NCBI RefSeq assembly: GCF_020386635.1
Contig: NZ_CP081942.1
Coordinates: 3,844,001 to 3,908,000, forward strand
Reading direction: 5' to 3'
Source of the DNA: Pseudomonas sp. MM211
Lineage (GTDB): Bacteria; Pseudomonadota; Gammaproteobacteria; Pseudomonadales; Pseudomonadaceae
DNA: 64,000 bases
The translations under genes and the position numbers were made by a program. Of the stretch, positions 29,970 to 39,335 are shown in pieces (within the stretch, counting starts at the first letter, position 1; the number at the start of each line of letters is the position of its first letter). The notes under the pieces were generated by a model that was given only the letters and a program-made list of their open reading frames with translations, ran no database searches and was not told the DNA's origin.

Positions 29970-30926
29970 TCAGAACGTGGGCGATTGCGCCTGAATTACC
30001 GCATCCCCAGGCGCGGCGATCTCGATCGGCAGACCGTCTTGCGACGCTACAACCTCGCGCACTACATCCCAGTCCAAGTTCTGCGCATTCAGGTCGCTGC
30101 GCTTGATCAGCGCGTTGACCACCGCGGCATGCTGATCACCGCTCGGCGCGCCTTCTTCTTCGCCGAGCGGCGCATGGGCCTCAAGGTAAACCTTGCCATT
30201 GCTCACACCGAACTTGTAGGGCTCGTTGATGATGCGCACTGGCGTACCGACCGGCACCATATCGGCCAGTTCGAGCACATTGTTGTTGAGCATACGAAAG
30301 CAACCATGGCTCACACGCATGCCGATACCGAATTTTTTATTCGAGCCATGGATCAGGTAACCCGGCACCGAAAGCGCCATTTTGTAGGGCCCCAGCGGAT
30401 TGTCCGGGCCTGGCGGCACGTAACTCGGCAACGGATCACCATCAGCAGCATGCTCGTCGCGGATCGACTGCGGTGGGTACCAACCGGGATTCGGCGTTTT
30501 CGCAGTAATACGCGCATCTGCAACCGGTGAACTCCACCCTTCACGACCGATCCCCAACGGGTAGGTGTAAACGACGTTCTGGCCTTTTGGAAAGTAATAC
30601 AGGCGGTACTCGGCCAGGTTGATGACGATGCCCTCTCGAGGGCCCGCTGGCAGAATGAACCGTGTCGGAAGCACAATATCAGTGCCCTCGCCCGGTAGCC
30701 ACGCATCCACCCCTGGATTGGCGGCAACCATTTCTAGGTAGCCCAGATCATTGGCGGTACCCAGATCAGCGAAGGTGTCTTCATAACGCGCTTTGATCAC
30801 CTGGATTTCGCCCACCACATCTTCACCGGGTGGTGGCAGCGGCAACTCCATCGCGACAGCAGAACCTGCCAGACAGAAAGCACTCAACGACAGACAGCGG
30901 GCGAGAGCTGAAACGCGCGGCGACAT
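29970..30926 (-). CDS. L,D-transpeptidase (ErfK/YbiS/YcfS type)
   Basis: A 318-residue periplasmic protein with a signal peptide (MSPRVSALARCLS..., cut near AVAME) and an N-terminal LysM-like region (YEDTFADLGTANDLGY, PGVDAWLPGEGTDIVLPTRF). The YkuD catalytic domain contains YLIHGSNK and the active-site motif VSHGCFRML. These enzymes link meso-diaminopimelate residues of peptidoglycan or attach Braun-type lipoproteins. The position facing oprI, whose product is a Lpp homologue, suggests it may anchor OprI; this is inference. I start at 30926 since the upstream ORF part has no signal-peptide character. Confidence 0.92.
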   Translation of the reverse strand: MSPRVSALARCLSLSAFCLAGSAVAMELPLPPPGEDVVGEIQVIKARYEDTFADLGTANDLGYLEMVAANPGVDAWLPGEGTDIVLPTRFILPAGPREGIVINLAEYRLYYFPKGQNVVYTYPLGIGREGWSSPVADARITAKTPNPGWYPPQSIRDEHAADGDPLPSYVPPGPDNPLGPYKMALSVPGYLIHGSNKKFGIGMRVSHGCFRMLNNNVLELADMVPVGTPVRIINEPYKFGVSNGKVYLEAHAPLGEEEGAPSGDQHAAVVNALIKRSDLNAQNLDWDVVREVVASQDGLPIEIAAPGDAVIQAQSPTF

Positions 30927-30985
30927 GCAGGAAACCCTTGAGATGAAGGTGATAGTGAGAGGTGAAGTGTATACCGCTGCCAGAC

Positions 30986-31267
30986 TCAGCGCCCCGGCCA
31001 GGCCGGGCGATCTCCGCGCCGCTGAGCCTCGAGCGTAGCCAGGCAGGCCGGACACAGGCGCCGATCGTGCAACATGTGGCGCTCCAGATCACGCCACAGC
31101 GGCTGCGCCGGTAGCAAGCCGCCACACAGCGTGCGGTCGGCATAGCCACCCAGTTCCAACTGACGAGCGACCAAGTGCACCCGAGCCTCACGGCAGGCGA
31201 ACAGGTCGAGCTGTTCGTCGGGCTCGATCAGTTGATAGGCGTACAGAGACCAGACGGGTCGCAGCAT
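30986..31267 (-). CDS. Small conserved-looking protein with CxxC pair
   Basis: A 93-residue protein beginning MLRPVWSLYAYQLIEPDEQL. It has several cysteines, including RLCPACLATLEAQ near the C-terminus, which could be part of a metal site with the earlier FACREARVHL. It is in the position of PA2855 in P. aeruginosa (between an L,D-transpeptidase and tesA). I do not recognise a function. Confidence 0.65.
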   Translation of the reverse strand: MLRPVWSLYAYQLIEPDEQLDLFACREARVHLVARQLELGGYADRTLCGGLLPAQPLWRDLERHMLHDRRLCPACLATLEAQRRGDRPAWPGR

Positions 31268-31325
31268 TGGTGGCTCCTGGGCGGGGGCGCCACATTAGCC
31301 GAAACGCCGTCAGTGGAAAAGCCCG

Positions 31326-31943
31326 TCAGAGTAACGGCTTCAGGGTTGGCCAGACATTCTCCAACAGCAGCGGCTGTGCCTCTACGGCGGGATGCACGCC
31401 ATCGTCCTGCATCAGCGTGTCGACACCGCCCACACCCTCGAGAAGGAAGGGTACCAGCGGGATATTTTTCTCCGCCGCCAGGTCGTCATAAACCTTGGCG
31501 AACGCGGTGGTATAGCGCTCCCCATAGTTGGGAGGAATGCGCATGCCTAGCAACAACACCTTGGCACCTGCCTCACGAGAGGCATCAACCATCGACGCAA
31601 GATTCTGTTGCAATTGGCTAGGTGGTAGGCCGCGCAAGCCATCATTGCCACCCAGCTCCACGATCACCAGATCCGGCTTGTGCTCTGCAAGCAGCGCCGG
31701 TAGCCGCGCGGCACCGCCAGCACTGGTGTCGCCACTGATCGAGGCATTCACCAGTTGATGCTCGAAACCGTCACCCTGCAGGCGCTCATCGAGCAGATGA
31801 ACCCAACCTTGCCGGGTATCCATGCCAAAAGCCGCACTGATACTATCGCCGACGACCAGTACGGCCCCCGCCTGCGCCATCTGTACCGCAATCTGTCCCA
31901 ACAGCAGCAGGCCGAGAACGGCCCCTTTCCATATCGCACGCAT
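31326..31943 (-). CDS. tesA: TesA, periplasmic acyl-CoA thioesterase I / lysophospholipase / arylesterase
   Basis: A 205-residue SGNH hydrolase. Signal peptide MRAIWKGAVLGLLLLGQIAVQ, then block I LVVGDSISAAFGM with the nucleophile Ser, block III GGNDGLRG and block V DGVHP with the catalytic Asp/His. The protein cleaves acyl esters and thioesters in the periplasm. The start at 31943 has GAGG eight bases before it. It is divergent from an ABC ATPase gene with only 10 bp between start codons, as also seen for tesA-ybbA in E. coli. Confidence 0.94.
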   Translation of the reverse strand: MRAIWKGAVLGLLLLGQIAVQMAQAGAVLVVGDSISAAFGMDTRQGWVHLLDERLQGDGFEHQLVNASISGDTSAGGAARLPALLAEHKPDLVIVELGGNDGLRGLPPSQLQQNLASMVDASREAGAKVLLLGMRIPPNYGERYTTAFAKVYDDLAAEKNIPLVPFLLEGVGGVDTLMQDDGVHPAVEAQPLLLENVWPTLKPLL

Positions 31944-31953
31944 CGGATACCTC

Positions 31954-32637
31954 ATGAGCTCAAGCATTCTGTCTGCGCGGAACCTTAACAAAGTGGTTTC
32001 CAGCGCGGAAGGCGAGTTGACCATCCTGCACGACCTTTCACTGGAATTGGAAAAAGGTGGCAGTCTGGCCATCGTCGGTAGCTCGGGATCTGGCAAATCC
32101 ACCCTTCTCGGCCTGCTGGCTGGGCTCGACCTGCCAAGCAGCGGGCGCATTCTGCTGGCCGGCAACGATCTGGGTAGCTTGGGCGAAGACGAACGTGCCC
32201 GGGTACGTGCTGAGCACGTCGGCTTTGTGTTCCAATCCTTCCAGTTGCTCGACAGCCTCAACGCCCTGGAAAACGTCATGCTGCCGCTGGAGCTCGAAGG
32301 CCGAAGCGATGCTCGGCAGCGCGCCACTGAGCTGCTCGAGCGCGTAGGGCTTGGCGCACGGCTTACTCACACCCCGCGCCAGCTCTCCGGTGGCGAGCAA
32401 CAGCGAGTCGCCATCGCCCGTGCCTTTGCCGCCGAGCCGGATGTACTGTTCGCCGATGAGCCCACCGGCAACCTCGACAGCCACACGGGCGAGCGGATCA
32501 GCGACCTGCTGTTCGAGCTGAATCAGGAGCGCGGCGCCACCTTGGTGCTGGTTACCCACGATGAACGCCTGGCGGCCCGCTGCCAACGCCTGATCCGTCT
32601 GGAGGGTGGCCACCTCGTGGCACCGGTGAACGCCTGA
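31954..32637 (+). CDS. ABC transporter ATP-binding protein (YbbA/LolD type)
   Basis: A 227-residue ATPase of the LolD/MacB subfamily. Walker A is GSSGSGKST, the signature is [16 protein letters not shown] and Walker B is [12 protein letters not shown]. It is the ATPase for the permease gene that overlaps its stop codon (TGATGA). The orthologous E. coli pair YbbA-YbbP lies next to tesA in the same layout. Substrate not established; lipid or hydrophobic compound export has been suggested for the family. Confidence 0.93.
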   Translation: MSSSILSARNLNKVVSSAEGELTILHDLSLELEKGGSLAIVGSSGSGKSTLLGLLAGLDLPSSGRILLAGNDLGSLGEDERARVRAEHVGFVFQSFQLLDSLNALENVMLPLELEGRSDARQRATELLERVGLGARLTHTPRQLSGGEQQRVAIARAFAAEPDVLFADEPTGNLDSHTGERISDLLFELNQERGATLVLVTHDERLAARCQRLIRLEGGHLVAPVNA

Positions 32638-35141
32638 TGAAATCCCTGTCTTTCTTCAGCCTGCTCTCCCTTGCAGGCCGCCAACTGCTGCGCGACGCCC
32701 GTGCTGGCGAGTTGCGCGTGCTGTTCTTCGCCTTGCTGATCGCCGTCGCGTCCAGTACCGCCATCGGCTACTTCGGTGCTCGCCTGAATGAAGGCATGAC
32801 CTTGCGTGCGACCGAGTTTCTCGGTGCCGACCTGATTCTGCGCGGCAGTGCGCCGGCATCTGCCGAACAAATCGAGGCAGGCACTTCGCGGGGGCTGGAA
32901 CACGCCCAGGTCGTCGAATTTTCCAGCGTGATCGCCAGCGACGAAGGCATCCAGCTGGCCAGCGTCAAAGCGGCCGGCAACGGCTACCCTCTGCGCGGCG
33001 AACTGAAGAGCGCTGCCGAGCCCTATGCCGAGGAAGCGGTCAGCCAAGGCCCTCAACCTGGCGAAGTCTGGGCCGAGGCGCGATTGCTGGCTGCCCTGAA
33101 CCTGAAAGCCGGGGACGACATCGAGGTCGGCGCCAAGACCCTGCGCCTGACCCGGGTACTTACCTACCTGCCGGACGAAGCTGGCGACTTCTACAGCCTG
33201 ACACCCCATGTGCTGATGCACCTGGATGATCTGCCCGCCACTCGCGTGGTGCAGCCAGGCAGCCGGGTACGCTACATCGAACAATGGAATGGCCCGAGCG
33301 ACGCCCTTGCCAGTTATCGCCAAGCCCTCGAACCAGACCTGGCCGCCCACCAGCGCTTCGATGATGCCCGTGATGGCAGCCGCAGCGTCGGCGGCGCCCT
33401 TGAGCGCGCCGAGCGCTACCTGAATCTGGCCAGTCTGGCCGCCGTGCTGCTTGCCGGGGTCGCCGTGGCGCTGTCAGCCGCACGCTTCGCCAGCCGCCGC
33501 TTCGATGCCAGCGCACTGCTGCGCTGCCTGGGCCTGTCACGCCGCCAGGCTCTTGGACTGTTCAGTCTGCAGCTGGCAATTCTCGGCCTGGTCGCCAGCC
33601 TCAGCGGCGCCCTGCTCGGCTGGCTCGCCCAGCAGTTGCTGTTCCAGTTGCTACAGGGTTTGCTGCCGACCCAGATTCCACCGGGCGGCTTGTGGCCGGC
33701 GCTTGCCGGCATCGCAACAGGCTTGGTGGCACTGGCCGGTTTCGCCCTGCCGCCACTGGCGGCACTTGGCCGCGTGCCGCCACTGCGCGTGCTGCGCCGC
33801 GACATGCTGCCGGTGCCGGCCAGTTCCTGGCTGGTGTACGGCACCGCCCTGCTCGCCCTTGGGCTGATCATGTGGCGCTTGAGTCTGGATTTACCATTGA
33901 CCCTGGCACTGCTCGGCGGAGGCCTGGTCACTGCGCTGCTGCTCGGCGGCCTGTTGCTGCTCGGCTTGCAGAGCCTGCGCCGCCTGCTGGCTCGTGCCTC
34001 GCTGCCATGGCGCCTGGGCCTCGGCCAACTGCTGCGCCGGCCCCTGGCTGCCGCTGGGCAATCCCTGGCCTTCGGCCTGATCCTGCTGGCCATGGCACTG
34101 ATCGCTCTGTTGCGCGGCGAACTGCTGGACACCTGGCAGGATCAGTTGCCCGCTGACGCACCCAACCATTTCGCACTCAATGTACTGCCTGCCGAGCGGG
34201 ACGCTTTCGCCGCACGCCTGGAGCAGCTATCCCCCCACCCGGCGCCACTCTACCCGGTCGTGCCGGGGCGGCTGGTGATGGTCAACGGCGATCCGGTTCG
34301 TCAGTACGTCAGCAAGGACTCCCGTGGCGAGCGCGCCGTACGCCGCGACCTCAGCCTGACTTGGGGTGCCGACCTGCCAGAGGGAAATACCCTTACTGCG
34401 GGCCAATGGTGGACGGGCGAAAAGAATCAGGAACTGCCCGGTGTGTCGGTGGAAGACGAACTGGCGGAGAGCCTCCAGGTCAAGCTGGGTGACCGACTGA
34501 CGTTCACTGTGGGTGGCGTCAATCGCGACGCTGTCGTGACCAGCCTGCGCACAGTCGACTGGAACAACTTCCAGCCCAACTTCTTCATGATCTTCGAGCC
34601 CGGCACCTTGCAGGATCTGCCGGTCACCTACCTGACCAGCTTCTACCTGCCGCCCCAGCAGGAACGACAACTGGTCGAACTGTCACGGGCGTTCCCGTCG
34701 GTCACCCTGCTGCAGGTCGAGGCGCTGCTCAATCAACTGCGCAGCATCCTCGCCCAGGTCACCATCGCCATCGAGTTCGTCCTGCTGTTCGTGTTGGCGG
34801 CCGGCCTGGCCGTGCTGTTCGCCGGCCTGCAATCGACGCTTGACGAACGCATTCACCAGGGCGCCCTGCTACGCGCGCTGGGGGCGGAACGCAAGCTGCT
34901 GATTCAGGCACGCCGCGCCGAATTCGGCCTGCTCGGTGCAACCAGTGGTCTGCTGGCTGCCCTTGGCTGTGAGCTGGTCAGTTTCCTGCTCTATCGCTAT
35001 GCCTTCCAAATGGACTGGCAACCGCATCCGTGGCTGCTGGTGTTGCCGCTGATTGGCGCCTTACTGGTCGCCACTGCAGGCGTACTCGGTACGCGGCGCT
35101 CGCTGGATGCCAGCCCTCTCACTGTTCTGCGTGAGGGTTGA
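32637..35141 (+). CDS. FtsX-like ABC transporter permease (YbbP type)
   Basis: An 834-residue permease with an N-terminal helix (about 20-40), a large periplasmic region, and FtsX-type helix groups at about 250-410, 420-490 and 715-825. The final FtsX domain has IAIEFVLLFVLAAGLAVLFA and the conserved ERIHQGALLRALGAERK. It partners with the overlapping ATPase gene. It is a MacB/LolCE-like duplicated form; substrate unknown. Confidence 0.92.
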   Translation: MKSLSFFSLLSLAGRQLLRDARAGELRVLFFALLIAVASSTAIGYFGARLNEGMTLRATEFLGADLILRGSAPASAEQIEAGTSRGLEHAQVVEFSSVIASDEGIQLASVKAAGNGYPLRGELKSAAEPYAEEAVSQGPQPGEVWAEARLLAALNLKAGDDIEVGAKTLRLTRVLTYLPDEAGDFYSLTPHVLMHLDDLPATRVVQPGSRVRYIEQWNGPSDALASYRQALEPDLAAHQRFDDARDGSRSVGGALERAERYLNLASLAAVLLAGVAVALSAARFASRRFDASALLRCLGLSRRQALGLFSLQLAILGLVASLSGALLGWLAQQLLFQLLQGLLPTQIPPGGLWPALAGIATGLVALAGFALPPLAALGRVPPLRVLRRDMLPVPASSWLVYGTALLALGLIMWRLSLDLPLTLALLGGGLVTALLLGGLLLLGLQSLRRLLARASLPWRLGLGQLLRRPLAAAGQSLAFGLILLAMALIALLRGELLDTWQDQLPADAPNHFALNVLPAERDAFAARLEQLSPHPAPLYPVVPGRLVMVNGDPVRQYVSKDSRGERAVRRDLSLTWGADLPEGNTLTAGQWWTGEKNQELPGVSVEDELAESLQVKLGDRLTFTVGGVNRDAVVTSLRTVDWNNFQPNFFMIFEPGTLQDLPVTYLTSFYLPPQQERQLVELSRAFPSVTLLQVEALLNQLRSILAQVTIAIEFVLLFVLAAGLAVLFAGLQSTLDERIHQGALLRALGAERKLLIQARRAEFGLLGATSGLLAALGCELVSFLLYRYAFQMDWQPHPWLLVLPLIGALLVATAGVLGTRRSLDASPLTVLREG

Positions 35142-35174
35142 TAGACTGCGCGCCCGTAACAGACCGAGCCCAGC

Positions 35175-35672
35175 ATGAGTCGATACCGTCCACCCCGCGT
35201 AGCCGGAACGCCCCTCATCACCCCCGAAGGTGAGGCGCGTTTACGCGCCGAACTGCACGAACTCTGGCACGTACGCCGCCCTGAAGTAACACGCTCGGTC
35301 AGCGAGGCGGCAGCTCAGGGCGACCGCTCTGAAAACGCGGAATATACCTACGGCAAAAAAATGCTGCGGGAAATCGACAGCCGTGTGCGCTTTCTCACCA
35401 AGCGCCTGGAAAAGCTCAAGGTGGTCGACACCCGCCCAAGCGACCCGGACAAGGTCTACTTTGGCGCCTGGGTGAGCTTGGAAGATGAAGACGGCAACGC
35501 CTCGCGCTACCGCATCGTCGGCCCTGACGAACTCGACCTGAAGCTCAACCTGATCAGCATCGACTCACCGCTGGCGCGGGCGCTGATCGGCAAGGGGCTG
35601 GACGCCGAAGTGCGCGTAGAAACGCCGACCGGTGACAAGTACTGGTACGTCATGACCATCGACTATCCGTAA
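35175..35672 (+). CDS. greB: Transcription elongation factor GreB
   Basis: A 165-residue Gre factor. The N-terminal coiled-coil hairpin carries the acidic tip [18 protein letters not shown]; the C-terminal FKBP-like domain includes [20 protein letters not shown]. GreB rescues backtracked RNA polymerase by stimulating cleavage of the 3' RNA end. GreB instead of GreA is supported by the N-terminal [19 protein letters not shown] and length 165. It follows the permease gene at 33 bp, and its stop abuts the convergent hypothetical gene. Confidence 0.93.
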   Translation: MSRYRPPRVAGTPLITPEGEARLRAELHELWHVRRPEVTRSVSEAAAQGDRSENAEYTYGKKMLREIDSRVRFLTKRLEKLKVVDTRPSDPDKVYFGAWVSLEDEDGNASRYRIVGPDELDLKLNLISIDSPLARALIGKGLDAEVRVETPTGDKYWYVMTIDYP

Positions 35673-35972
35673 TCAGCGCAGGGTGATCAGCCCCTGTCGG
35701 GCGATACGCGTCAGTTGGCCGAGCGCTTCGCTACTGGGGCGCTGCAGCACCGCGAAGTCGAAGCTGTCATCGGCGAAGCGTTGTAGCGACTCGCCGTGTT
35801 CGGCGAACTGCACGAGGAATGCGCGTCGCCCCTGACGGCGACTGGGCCAACCATCGAGGTAACGCAGCAGGGTCGGCTGGTGGGTGCCACCGAGCAGAAT
35901 GCGCGGGTTGCGCCGGATCAAACCGGAAGTGATGGGAGCGATACGAATCTGTGTGGCCTGGGAGCAGGTCAT
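35673..35972 (-). CDS. Hypothetical 99-residue protein, methyltransferase-remnant-like
   Basis: A basic 99-residue protein with GGCGGAGA upstream of the ATG. It contains QRFADDSFDFAVLQRPSSEA, resembling the motif after the SAM-binding site of class I methyltransferases, but lacks the glycine-rich SAM loop, so it may be a remnant or only superficially similar. Its stop directly abuts the greB stop on the other strand. No function assigned. Confidence 0.6.
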   Translation of the reverse strand: MTCSQATQIRIAPITSGLIRRNPRILLGGTHQPTLLRYLDGWPSRRQGRRAFLVQFAEHGESLQRFADDSFDFAVLQRPSSEALGQLTRIARQGLITLR

Positions 35973-36151
35973 GGGTGTTTGTCTCCGCCTCGAAAATCCC
36001 GCTGGGCAGCGGTGAGAGGCAACACCGAACCAGCGCTTTAGCGGAATTTCGAGACTCGTTGAAGAATCCCTAAGGCGCCCCGCAAGTAGCTGTTTAAATC
36101 GGCGCAGACGGCAATCGTAGAGAGTTGCAGATCGCCCTGTCAATAACCGAG

Positions 36152-36174
36152 AAAGCCCGCATCAGCGGGCTTTT
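36152..36174 (-). terminator. Terminator downstream of doxX-like gene
   Basis: AAAGCCCGC and GCGGGCTTT form a nine-bp stem with loop ATCA. The T run is best on the plus strand (TTTT) and shorter on the minus strand. It lies 17 bp from the DoxX stop. Confidence 0.75.
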
Positions 36175-36190
36175 CAGAGATTCGTGTCGC

Positions 36191-36625
36191 TTAACCGGCG
36201 ATGCGCTTGTCGACAGACAGACGGCCGGCGCCTTCGATCAGCAGTGCCAGCGTAGCGGCCATCAGCGCCAGGGCGAATTCATAGCCATTGTCGCTCATGA
36301 AGAAGCCGTTACCGATGTGCACGGAGAAGATGGCCACCAACAGGGTGAAGGTCAGCACCGCCGCAGCGGGACGCACCAGCAAGCCGATAATCAGCGCCAG
36401 ACCACCGAAGAACTCGGCACTACCGGCCATCAACGCCATCAGGTATCCGGGCGCCAGGCCGATGCTCTCCATCCACTGCGCCACACCCGCCAGGCCGTAA
36501 CCACCGAACCAGCCGAACAGTTTCTGCGCGCCATGGGCCACGAAAATGATGCCGACCAGTACCCGTAGGATGGTCAGGCCATAGCCTGCGCGAGTGGCTG
36601 CCAGGGATTTGATGAGTGCGTTCAT
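36191..36625 (-). CDS. DoxX-family membrane protein
   Basis: A 144-residue integral membrane protein with four hydrophobic helices. The family start TILRVLVGIIFVAHGAQKLFGWFGG and SAEFFGGLALIIGLLVRPAA are typical of DoxX/YphA proteins. The role is loosely linked to redox and membrane processes in other bacteria; nothing specific can be inferred here. It stands alone with its own terminator. Confidence 0.9.
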   Translation of the reverse strand: MNALIKSLAATRAGYGLTILRVLVGIIFVAHGAQKLFGWFGGYGLAGVAQWMESIGLAPGYLMALMAGSAEFFGGLALIIGLLVRPAAAVLTFTLLVAIFSVHIGNGFFMSDNGYEFALALMAATLALLIEGAGRLSVDKRIAG

Positions 36626-36725
36626 GGGGCGATTCCTTTGCTATGTGAGTGAGATGGCGCCATATTAATTTAATTATCAAATGTGAATACCGGATAAAAC
36701 CGCTAAAACAAATCGAATAGATCGA

Positions 36726-38141
36726 TTATTTTCGCATGCTCACTGCCTGCTTTGCAGCAGGCTCCAGGGAATAGCGCTCCCGCGCATAGGCCAGGTAGTA
36801 CTTGTTCACCGCATTGACGTAACTGACCACACCCATGCCCAGCTCTTCCATGGCGACGCGCTCCACTTGGAAAAACCACTGATCCGGATTCAAGCCACGT
36901 CGCCGCGCCTCTGCGCGCAGCCTCTGCACTCGCTGTGGGCCGAGATTGTAGCCGGCCAACACAAACGCCATACGCTCTCGCTCGTTCAGCCTAGGACTAT
37001 TAAAGAAGCTACGGCGGATCTTGGCCAGGTACTTGGCGCTGGCCTGCACGTTGTTCTCCACCCGTGTGATATCGCTGACACCGACGCTGCGCGCCGCCGC
37101 TGGCGTGATCTGCATCAACCCGGTAGCGCCACTGCTGCCCCGCGCACCGGGATTCAGGGTTGACTCCTTGAATGCCAGCGCAGCCAGCGCCAGCCAGTCG
37201 AAATCATGCTGCTCGGCGTAACGCTGCAAGACCGGACGCACTCGCTCCAGGCGCTGCCGCTCGGTGCGCCCCATGGGCGAATGCACTTTGTAGAGACGCC
37301 GATAGACACGCTGAAAGGCGGCGTCCTGATCATCGGGTACTCGGTAACCTTCAAGGAAGCGATCGACACTGACACTGAGCATCGGCGCATCGCGGCGCAT
37401 ATACCAGCGCATATCGCCCTGATCATCGAGCACCAGATGGCGATCGACGCGCAACTTGGGCATCACCTTGGCCCAGCGCTCGGCAATATGCAGCTCCACG
37501 GCAGTGAAGTCGAAGATACCGGCCTGAACCATCTCCAGCACGTCCTCGACGGCGAGAGTCGGATCCACCCACTCGACCACAATGGGCGGCAGCTTGCGCT
37601 CCTGGAGTTTCAGGTTGATACCGTGCAGGGCGTCTTTGGCGATGCTGCCCACCGGCAGCGACAAGCTGCGCCCAGCCAGTTGCTCGAGACGCTGATAACG
37701 GCGATTGCCCTGCCGCGCGACGATCACCACCGGCACATCACGGCGAATCGCTTCACTGGCGATGATGCTCGTACCGCCCTTGCTGCTGAGCAACTCACCG
37801 GGCGCCACCAGATCACCTTCGCCGCGCTGCAGAGCGGCGAGCAATTGATCCTTGGCTTTGGGAATCATCTTCAGATGCAGGCTGCGACCATCCCGCGCGT
37901 TGCGGTTGAGGTACTGCTCCAGGGCACGCAGGCGCTGATATTCGACGCCGATGCTCTGCCCTTTGACCTCCCCCGAACTGTTGCGGCTCTGGTTGACCAG
38001 TACGCGTAGCTCGCCACTCTTGCGAATGCTGGGTAAATCACGAACCGCTGCTGGCTGGGTCACTTCCACCGGGCCGGCAATGCGCGCCACTGCCGAAAGC
38101 GGCAGCGAGAGCAACATGCACAGCACAAGAAGGACACGCAA
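36726..38141 (-). CDS. MltF-like lytic transglycosylase with substrate-binding domain
   Basis: A 471-residue exported protein with a signal peptide (MRVLLVLCMLLSLPLSAVARI). Residues about 40-275 resemble a periplasmic solute-binding domain (SIRKSGELRVLVNQSRNSSG). Residues about 300-455 are an SLT transglycosylase domain with the catalytic glutamate in FKESTLNPGARGSSGATGLM and FVLAGYNLGPQRVQRL. It would cleave peptidoglycan to 1,6-anhydro-muropeptides. The domain order is that of MltF, although the best-known Pseudomonas MltF is a different locus. It is divergent from tatD. Confidence 0.9.
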   Translation of the reverse strand: MRVLLVLCMLLSLPLSAVARIAGPVEVTQPAAVRDLPSIRKSGELRVLVNQSRNSSGEVKGQSIGVEYQRLRALEQYLNRNARDGRSLHLKMIPKAKDQLLAALQRGEGDLVAPGELLSSKGGTSIIASEAIRRDVPVVIVARQGNRRYQRLEQLAGRSLSLPVGSIAKDALHGINLKLQERKLPPIVVEWVDPTLAVEDVLEMVQAGIFDFTAVELHIAERWAKVMPKLRVDRHLVLDDQGDMRWYMRRDAPMLSVSVDRFLEGYRVPDDQDAAFQRVYRRLYKVHSPMGRTERQRLERVRPVLQRYAEQHDFDWLALAALAFKESTLNPGARGSSGATGLMQITPAAARSVGVSDITRVENNVQASAKYLAKIRRSFFNSPRLNERERMAFVLAGYNLGPQRVQRLRAEARRRGLNPDQWFFQVERVAMEELGMGVVSYVNAVNKYYLAYARERYSLEPAAKQAVSMRK

Positions 38142-38238
38142 TATCGACGCTCCGGAGGCAGAAAACCGGCCGACGGCCAGTGGCGGTCAGCCGAAAGCTG
38201 GGCGCGGAGGGTCGCACAGCCGGAGTACTGACGCCAAT

Positions 38239-38292
38239 AATTGTTGGTTTTACATTACAAAGAACTCACAACCCTTTGTAATTGTTGATTTT
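38239..38292. repeat. Direct and inverted repeats in the transglycosylase-tatD gap
   Basis: AATTGTTGGTTTT at 38239-38251 and AATTGTTGATTTTT at 38280-38293 are near-identical direct repeats 41 bp apart. Between and overlapping them, ATTACAAAG (38254-38262) and CTTTGTAAT (38274-38282) are a perfect nine-bp inverted repeat with an 11-base centre. The gap is AT-rich and serves two divergent genes, so a regulator site is likely. Confidence 0.5.
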
Positions 38293-38350
38293 TTATATGC
38301 AATAAAAAGCTCTGTTATGCTGCGGCCCTCAGGTTTCACAGGGTCACACC

Positions 38351-39187
38351 ATGCAACTCATCGACATCGGCGTCAATCTGACCCACGCAAGCTTCAATGA
38401 TCAGCGCCAGGCCCTGCTCGAAAGAGCCTTCAGCGCCGGCATCTGCCAGTTGGTACTGACCGGCACCAGTCTGGAGGAAAGCGAGCATGCGCTGAATCTT
38501 TGCCGACAGCTGGATGAAAGCGGCGACCGCCTGTTCAGCACGGCTGGCCTGCACCCTCACAACGCCAAGGACTGGAGCAGCGACCATGCGCGAAGACTGG
38601 GCGCCCTGCTGGCCGAGCCTCAGGTACGCGCCGTGGGGGAATGTGGCCTGGACTTCAATCGCGACTTCTCGCCACGCCCCCAGCAAGAGAAGGCGCTGGA
38701 AGAACAGCTCAGCCTGGCGGTGGAGCTGCAGATGCCGGTGTTCCTGCACGAGCGTGATGCTCATCCACGCTTCGTGCAGATTCTGCGTGATTACCGTGAT
38801 CGCTTGCCGGCGGCGGTCGTGCACTGCTTCACTGGCGAGCGGCGCGCGCTGTTCGATTACCTGGATCTGGATCTGCACATCGGCATCACTGGCTGGATCT
38901 GCGACGAGCGTCGTGGTGCCCACCTGCATCCGCTGGTCAGGGAGATTCCCGTTGGCCGCCTGATGCTGGAAAGCGACGCCCCTTACCTGCTCCCCCGCAG
39001 CCTCAGACCCAAACCGAAAAACGGACGTAACGAGCCCGCCTACCTGATTGAGGTACTGCGCGAGGTGGCCCTGCATCGCCAGGAATCCGAGACCGAGGTT
39101 GCACGACATACCACCGCCTGTGCCCGTGCCTTTTTTGCGCTGCCGTCGATCGTCGAGCGGGCTGACGACGAAGAAATGGATGACTAG
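38351..39187 (+). CDS. tatD: TatD family metal-dependent nuclease
   Basis: A 278-residue TatD-type amidohydrolase-fold DNase. It begins [17 protein letters not shown], as E. coli TatD does, and not DTHCHLD as in the YcfH/YjjV paralogues. Other landmarks are [24 protein letters not shown] (metal ligand Glu), [14 protein letters not shown] and [12 protein letters not shown]. TatD is a 3'-5' exonuclease linked to DNA repair and not required for Tat export despite its name. Full length. Confidence 0.93.
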   Translation: MQLIDIGVNLTHASFNDQRQALLERAFSAGICQLVLTGTSLEESEHALNLCRQLDESGDRLFSTAGLHPHNAKDWSSDHARRLGALLAEPQVRAVGECGLDFNRDFSPRPQQEKALEEQLSLAVELQMPVFLHERDAHPRFVQILRDYRDRLPAAVVHCFTGERRALFDYLDLDLHIGITGWICDERRGAHLHPLVREIPVGRLMLESDAPYLLPRSLRPKPKNGRNEPAYLIEVLREVALHRQESETEVARHTTACARAFFALPSIVERADDEEMDD

Positions 39188-39335
39188 CCCCTGCACCTGG
39201 GCGACCACCTCCGTTGATCCGGGTGTAATCATGCAACTTCCGAGTCATTGACTCATATCAAGGGATGGACATTTTGCCCGTGGAAGAATGATGGCGCCTT
39301 GCTAGCACCCTCATTCATGTCGAGAGCAGAAAAAC

